DNA from: Verrucomicrobiota bacterium | Lineage (GTDB): Bacteria > Verrucomicrobiota > Verrucomicrobiia > Limisphaerales > UBA9464 | DNA length: 12,248 nt | Assembly (NCBI GenBank): GCA_947464705.1 | Contig: CANHYD010000031.1 | Span: forward strand, 1 to 12,248 | Direction: 5' to 3' | Shown: positions 8,080 to 12,248 of the stretch, piece after piece | Layout: the number at the start of each line of letters is the position of its first letter | Numbering within the stretch: the stretch's first letter is position 1 | The notes under the pieces: generated by a model | The model's input: the letters and a program-made list of their open reading frames with translations, nothing else | Told to the model about the DNA's origin: nothing | Database searches by the model: none | Position numbers and translations under genes: made by a program

Positions 8080-11000
8080 CTAGAATCGGCGAACCCGAAA
8101 GAACCGGCTCGTACCGGAGGTCTCGACACGAAGCTCCTCGGTCCGGGTCACCGTGGCGGCGGGCCAAGTGCTCAGCGCAGACCAATCACCCTCGGCGAGG
8201 GAAAGGCGTTCCTCCAGTCGATGAGAGGCGCCGGCCACCGCCTCGAAACGGATGCGGATGCCGGTTGAATCCCGCTCGGCCACTACCCGCACGGGCTCCT
8301 CCGACGTGTCGGGCTCAGGGCCGCCGGGCGATCCTCCTGCCCGAGTGCTGCGCTTCCAAGACGCGGCCAGAGACGGGTCTCCCGGCGACCGAGGATTGCC
8401 CAGCACCAACGAGTACCCCCCGCCGTCGGCCATGGGCTCCCACGAGGCCTCATAGCGGAAATCGAAAACCGGCTCCTCCAGCGGTCCATAGAGGGCCAAG
8501 CGCTCGCCCTCGTTGGACAATTGGTCGGATCCGTATTCCCCAATCAAATTTGTGACGGTCAGGTAAGCAACCGAGAACCGTGCCAAATTGCGAACCAGGA
8601 CACCGTAAGCCCCGGGCGCCAAACTCGGGGCGTTCGTGCGGGACCAACTGAAGTCGATGCCACCCCTCAGGCGCATGCCTGCCAGCGAAACCGGAGCCTC
8701 TCCGCGGTTCCAGAGCTCCACAAATTCCAACTCGTCGGCATCGCCGGGAGCACCACCATCATCGGGGTGGAAGTGGATTTCGCTGACCACCAACGGGATG
8801 GGATTCACCACATAGGTGGCCGACACCGGGCTCGACCAGTTGGATTTCAACGGCGGATTGTCCGCACCGGTCAGCGCCGTGTGCTGCGGATTCACCGACC
8901 GAGCCACCAACTTGGCATTGGCTCCCAGAACCACCGGAGCCCCGGTGTAGCGAATGGCTGCCGGATTGGTTCGGCCGCCAGGCAAGCGAGGATCCGAGCC
9001 ATCCAACGTGTAGTAGACCGAGAGCGTCGATCCCGACGGGGCGGCGATGGCGGCCCCGAACCCGGCAGGCACTCGACCCGAGGGACTGGCCAATCGGGGC
9101 GGCGCGACAAATTGGCGGTCCATGAAGTCAGTGCGATTGGAGATCCAGGCCTTCATGAGGTTGACCTCGGCCTGGTAACTTCCGCCACGCGGCACCAAGC
9201 CCCAGCGGTTCTGCTCTCGGGGTTGGGCCGCCCGCACCTGACGGGCGAGATCGTCGATGAGCCTCCAGAGGTTGGTGGTGGACAGATGGCCGCCACGGAG
9301 CCCCTGGTATCGATCGATGTAGTCCTGGAAGAACTCCGGGTCGCGGAACACCCGATCCCACCACGGATAATTGAAGAAATCAGTCCCGCGGTCGCTGCTT
9401 TGCGAACGCCAGACCCGCGGATTGGCGTCGCGTCCATCGGTCGAACCCAGGGCGCGATCGAAGTCCCACAAGGGTCCAAAATGAATCTTGCCGTCGCGCT
9501 TCTTGTGGAAATAGGCGCTGAGACGCAAGGCATCCACATTGAAGGACAACACGTTGAGCAGGTGATGATCCACCCAGGAACCCGTATCGATGTAGGCCCG
9601 GAATCCTGTCACGGGATTGGTGAACCGGGCATTGTCGTAGAGGGCATTGCCAAAGGCTTTCAGATGGTTGCGGATGTAGTTGAGCTGAGCGGCGCGAGCG
9701 GGGAGCTTGAGTTGGTCTTCTCGTGGATCGACCAGCGCCACCGTCTGGTTGGCCGCAAATATTCCCGCGTCTCCCGGATCCAATCGGTCGATCTTCATGA
9801 GGTAACCGCCGGACAATGAGGGCAGCGTGAGATTCTCGGGCTCCAACGACCCAGCATCGACGCGGTCTTTCCCGACCTCGATCCGGTCCATCAGCACATA
9901 GATACCCGCATAACTGGTCGAGTCGATGGCTCCGGTGCCTGAACCCACAAAGTACACCTCCACAAAGCGGGTGTTCGGCGAGTAGCGCCCGATGTCCCGG
10001 CTGAGTTGATGCATGAAGGGATTGTGAATGAGCACCGGCTCGAAGTAGTTGGGAGCATACATCACCCAGTCACCGTCGGCGGGCATCCCCAAGGGCGACA
10101 AGGGGCGGTCGTTGTCCCATTCGTCCCGAAACTCCACCCGGTAACTGGCCTTCTCGATCCCCTCCGTGCTGGAGCCGCGTACCGAAATTCCGGCTCGAGT
10201 GGCCAAGGTCGGCGCACGGGTCAGTCGAGTCACGCCGTTGGTATCGGGCTCGAAGAGCTGCATGTGGGCGAAAACCCGAGTGTTGGCCGGAGGTCGGCCT
10301 CGACCGAAATCATGGATGAGCATCACCGGCAGGTCGGAACGAAAATTGGCCACCGTCGCCGAGAGCGGCAGGAAGGTCTCCCCCCTCAACTCTCCGGGCA
10401 GCAGACCGCCGGAAAAAGCGCGCGCCCGCACCCGGACCGCCAGCGTGTTGAACCGCAGCGGAACCGAGTACACGGCCGAGGACTCGGTGGGAATGGAGCC
10501 ATCGACCGTGTAGCGAATCACCGTCCCGAGGGGCACGGGGGCATTGGTCGATGCGCTCAACTCCAGTTCCAAAGTGCCCGAGTAGGTGCCACTGGAGACT
10601 GAAAACACCACCTCGGGTGCGAAGCCATCGCCCTTGGCTCCATTCGGAGCCCCCGGTGTGGGCACCACGAAGTACCCGTTGCGGTTCGGAGCCCCCTCGG
10701 CGTGACCATAAGAAACATCGGCCTTCTGCAACGGATAGGCCGGGGCGTATTCGTCCTGCACAGCGCCATCGGCATTCAGAAGTGCCAATCGCTCGCCCGA
10801 AGAACTCAGCTTGAAGGAGGTGTGCAAGCGCGACGTGTCGTTGGTGCGATTCTTGCCCGACGCAAACAAGCGCAGTCGCCCATTGGGAGCCAACAACAAG
10901 GAAGGAAACACCCAGCGATCGGTCCCGGCCACCAGCGACCACCCTTGGAGTGCAGCGAGCGATGTCCCGCTGTTGAAGAGTTCGATCCAGTCGGAATTAT

Positions 11001-11982
11001 CCCCGTCCTCATCCCGCAAACCACGGCTGTTGACCGCTAGGAACTCATTGATGAGCACCCCCTTGGCCTCAGATCCGCCTTCCACCGTGACCGACCAGGC
11101 CGCACCAGCAAAGGGCCGCGCCGACGATGACAAATCGGTGATCCCATGATCGGAAACGAACTGGAAACCCACCGTACCCACGCCGACCTGAGGAACGCTG
11201 AAGAGGTATTGATCGGGAGCCACGGCCACCACCGATTGAGCGGCCACGCCGTTGACCCGCAAGTCGGCGGCATCCACCCCCCGAACGGGTTCATCGAAAA
11301 GCACCTCGATCGAGGTGAACGGAGCCACCACCGTTCCCTCGGCCGGCAGGATCCGGGCGATGCGGGGCGCTTGCTGATCCAACTCACCCTCCAATTCGGC
11401 ATCGAGCACCAGGTCGCTGCTGGTCAGATTGGCATTGAGCACCTGGATGGCCAGCACGTTGAGCCCCGCCTTGAGCACCTCGGTTGGCAAGGCCACCGCA
11501 TGATCTACAAACTCCACCGGTTCGACCGCAGTTCCCGTGGCCACTGAAGCAAAGGTCAGGTCCCCATCGGGAGCCCCCGAGCGGGCCACTTCTCGGCCAT
11601 TGATCCAGGCGACGAATCCATCATCGACCTTCACGCGCAGGATCAAACTGCGGACATCTGCCGGGGAACCCACCGTGAACGCACGACGCAGGAACACCGA
11701 GGAATACCGGTTCTGCATGTCGGTGAGTTCAGTGCCCGTCAACGCCTCACCGTAGAAGACCGGAAGCGTTGCCGCAGTCCAAGCGGCGTCGGCAAAGCCC
11801 AAGGCCCGCCAGGCGGTCGTGTCCGGAGATGAGGCTTCGGCGGTTCCCTTGGCCAAACGCCAAACATCTCCTCGCGGAATGAGTCGCTGAGTCTGGGCCT
11901 CCACGATCAAGGCACCAAGCAGCCACAGCAGCGCGGCTGCAGAGCAAGGGATCCAACGGGTCATTGTCCAAAGACTAGGCAT
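8080..11982 (-). CDS. Large secreted CotH-kinase protein with lamin-tail and chitobiase-C-like domains
   Basis: A 1300-residue exported protein. CotH proteins are atypical protein kinases; this one would act outside the cytoplasm. The signal peptide is about 1-29 (CSAAALLWLLGALIVEA before Gln). An N-terminal beta-sandwich (32-198, with DDGFVAWINGREVA) is followed by a Big_5-like domain (205-300), a lamin-tail domain (308-440, GVLINEFLAVNS) and a chitobiase-C-like domain (457-540, IRYTVDGSIPT). The CotH domain (548-895) shows YRVEFRDEWDN, YAGIYVLMDRIEVGKDRV, GGYLMKIDR, WVDHHLLN (803-810), NVDALRLSAYFHK and PLWDFDRALGS (837-847); the WDFD metal-binding motif and the Asp/Asn of the WVDHHLLN block are intact. 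A second chitobiase-C-like (960-1058) and lamin-tail (1062-1195) copy follow, then a C-terminal module ending SRFFRVRRF. The ATG at 11982 has GAGGA close upstream; a GTG at 12012 lengthens the n-region, and an ATG at 11964 also keeps the signal peptide. Confidence 0.9.
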   Translation of the reverse strand: MPSLWTMTRWIPCSAAALLWLLGALIVEAQTQRLIPRGDVWRLAKGTAEASSPDTTAWRALGFADAAWTAATLPVFYGEALTGTELTDMQNRYSSVFLRRAFTVGSPADVRSLILRVKVDDGFVAWINGREVARSGAPDGDLTFASVATGTAVEPVEFVDHAVALPTEVLKAGLNVLAIQVLNANLTSSDLVLDAELEGELDQQAPRIARILPAEGTVVAPFTSIEVLFDEPVRGVDAADLRVNGVAAQSVVAVAPDQYLFSVPQVGVGTVGFQFVSDHGITDLSSSARPFAGAAWSVTVEGGSEAKGVLINEFLAVNSRGLRDEDGDNSDWIELFNSGTSLAALQGWSLVAGTDRWVFPSLLLAPNGRLRLFASGKNRTNDTSRLHTSFKLSSSGERLALLNADGAVQDEYAPAYPLQKADVSYGHAEGAPNRNGYFVVPTPGAPNGAKGDGFAPEVVFSVSSGTYSGTLELELSASTNAPVPLGTVIRYTVDGSIPTESSAVYSVPLRFNTLAVRVRARAFSGGLLPGELRGETFLPLSATVANFRSDLPVMLIHDFGRGRPPANTRVFAHMQLFEPDTNGVTRLTRAPTLATRAGISVRGSSTEGIEKASYRVEFRDEWDNDRPLSPLGMPADGDWVMYAPNYFEPVLIHNPFMHQLSRDIGRYSPNTRFVEVYFVGSGTGAIDSTSYAGIYVLMDRIEVGKDRVDAGSLEPENLTLPSLSGGYLMKIDRLDPGDAGIFAANQTVALVDPREDQLKLPARAAQLNYIRNHLKAFGNALYDNARFTNPVTGFRAYIDTGSWVDHHLLNVLSFNVDALRLSAYFHKKRDGKIHFGPLWDFDRALGSTDGRDANPRVWRSQSSDRGTDFFNYPWWDRVFRDPEFFQDYIDRYQGLRGGHLSTTNLWRLIDDLARQVRAAQPREQNRWGLVPRGGSYQAEVNLMKAWISNRTDFMDRQFVAPPRLASPSGRVPAGFGAAIAAPSGSTLSVYYTLDGSDPRLPGGRTNPAAIRYTGAPVVLGANAKLVARSVNPQHTALTGADNPPLKSNWSSPVSATYVVNPIPLVVSEIHFHPDDGGAPGDADELEFVELWNRGEAPVSLAGMRLRGGIDFSWSRTNAPSLAPGAYGVLVRNLARFSVAYLTVTNLIGEYGSDQLSNEGERLALYGPLEEPVFDFRYEASWEPMADGGGYSLVLGNPRSPGDPSLAASWKRSTRAGGSPGGPEPDTSEEPVRVVAERDSTGIRIRFEAVAGASHRLEERLSLAEGDWSALSTWPAATVTRTEELRVETSGTSRFFRVRRF

Positions 11983-11985
11983 GGT

Positions 11986-12008
11986 TCCTCGAGGCCGCAA
12001 AGCCTCGA
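11986..12008 (-). promoter_or_regulatory. Shine-Dalgarno and overlapping hairpin before the CotH gene
   Basis: On the minus strand GAGGA (11990-11986) lies three bases before the chosen ATG and is the clearest Shine-Dalgarno in the window, although its spacing is short. TCGAGGC (12008-12002) pairs perfectly with GCCTCGA (11995-11989) around a six-base loop, so the 3' arm covers the first two bases of the Shine-Dalgarno. The hairpin could lower ribosome access; this is inferred from base pairing only. Confidence 0.4.
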
Positions 12009-12110
12009 ACACCCGGGATCCATCACTGGAAAATAGCCGTTGCCGCTGGCTTGGGGGCTTCGATAGCGTCCGCCCGTGATTCCGATGCGTGAACAGGTAG
12101 CCGTACGTGT

Positions 12111-12248
12111 AGCCCCCCAGGGCTGACGCGGACTGGCCGACTGTTTGGAATCCAGGTCGCCCGCGTCTCCGGCAACGGATCGCGGGCTTCGGTTCTGTGC
12201 GGGGCCCGTTTCCAGAGCCGGTGCGTCCAGGCCAGCCTCCACGAACCG
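12111..12248 (+). other. Cluster of four potential hairpins, unexplained; no convincing gene
   Basis: The stretch from 12013 to the window end has no supported gene. Its right part could fold as four nearly adjacent hairpins on the plus strand. The first is AGCCC/GGGCT (12111-12124). The second is GGACTGG with CCAGGTC (12130-12158, one mismatch, one G-U). The third is GCCCGCG/CGCGGGC (12159-12187) with an inner TCCG/CGGA stem closed by a GCAA tetraloop. The fourth is CGGTTC+GTG with CAC+GAACCG (12190-12248, one bulge). The GNRA-type loop and the G-U pair favour a plus-strand RNA. It could be a small RNA, a 5' leader of a gene beyond the window, or chance in GC-rich DNA. I match it to no known RNA family. 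Confidence 0.35.

Noticed and set aside
8521..9819. Long plus-strand reading frame of 432 residues
   Set aside because: It lies wholly antisense to the CotH domain, whose motifs are clear. The translation is rich in Arg, His and Gly without domain motifs, as expected for a shadow frame in GC-rich DNA.
12076..12126. Plus-strand 16-codon reading frame starting GTG
   Set aside because: Too short to support, without a Shine-Dalgarno, and it runs into the first hairpin. It could be a leader peptide only if a gene follows beyond the window.
12159..12195. Group II intron domain V
   Set aside because: The stem has a GNRA loop, but the internal loop is two bases on the 5' side and one on the 3' side, not a two-base 3' bulge, and the AGC triad is missing.
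11961..12242. Minus-strand 93-residue frame as an upstream gene
   Set aside because: It ends inside the CotH signal-peptide region, has low-complexity composition and covers the hairpin cluster; no ribosome site supports it.
12113..12248. FMN or cobalamin riboswitch on the minus strand
   Set aside because: The string AGCCCGCGA recalls the FMN element, but the flanking conserved GGGGTGAAATTCCCC-type and CCGGCGGT blocks are absent. The cobalamin GCCACTG box is also absent.
1..12248. Defence system, prophage, transposon or CRISPR array
   Set aside because: No integrase, transposase, nuclease, helicase or phage gene and no regular direct repeats were found by reading both strands.

Overview
The window is GC-rich chromosomal DNA from a Gram-negative bacterium, most likely a member of the Verrucomicrobiota (perhaps the Pedosphaera/Limisphaera side). 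This is inferred, not proven. It rests on very large secreted proteins built from Ig-like, lamin-tail, chitobiase-C-like, PA14 and CotH modules, on C-terminal modules ending in R-F-(Y/F)-R-V, and on an outer-membrane barrel ending in phenylalanine. No mobile element, CRISPR array, tRNA or rRNA was seen.

Layout: positions 2-763 (+) hold the 3' third of mutS, from the Walker A loop to the C-terminal beta-clamp motif. All other genes lie on the minus strand, so transcription reads from right to left. In that order they are: a 1300-residue secreted CotH-kinase protein (11982-8080), followed by a terminator-like hairpin (8047-8067); a WrbA-like flavodoxin-fold protein (7978-7424); 54 bases further on, a 1222-residue secreted protein with a DUF3472-like head, a PA14 domain and an Asp-box propeller tail (7369-3701); after a 180-base gap, a secreted Ig/cohesin-like protein (3520-1946); and 45 bases later an outer-membrane beta-barrel protein (1900-809). 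The barrel gene converges on mutS across a strong hairpin (761-796). The right end (12013-12248) has no convincing gene but holds four closely packed potential hairpins.

How the genes may work together: four of the five minus-strand products carry Sec-type signal peptides and act in the envelope or outside the cell. The CotH protein probably phosphorylates or binds surface proteins. The DUF3472/PA14 protein looks carbohydrate-related. The Ig/cohesin-like protein and the barrel are probably co-transcribed. The flavodoxin is the only cytoplasmic product in the group. A joint function is not shown by the sequence. The most worthwhile points are the unusual domain fusion at 3701-7369, the C-terminal module shared by the proteins at 1946-3520 and 8080-11982, the hairpin cluster at 12111-12248, and a 21-residue insertion in MutS.
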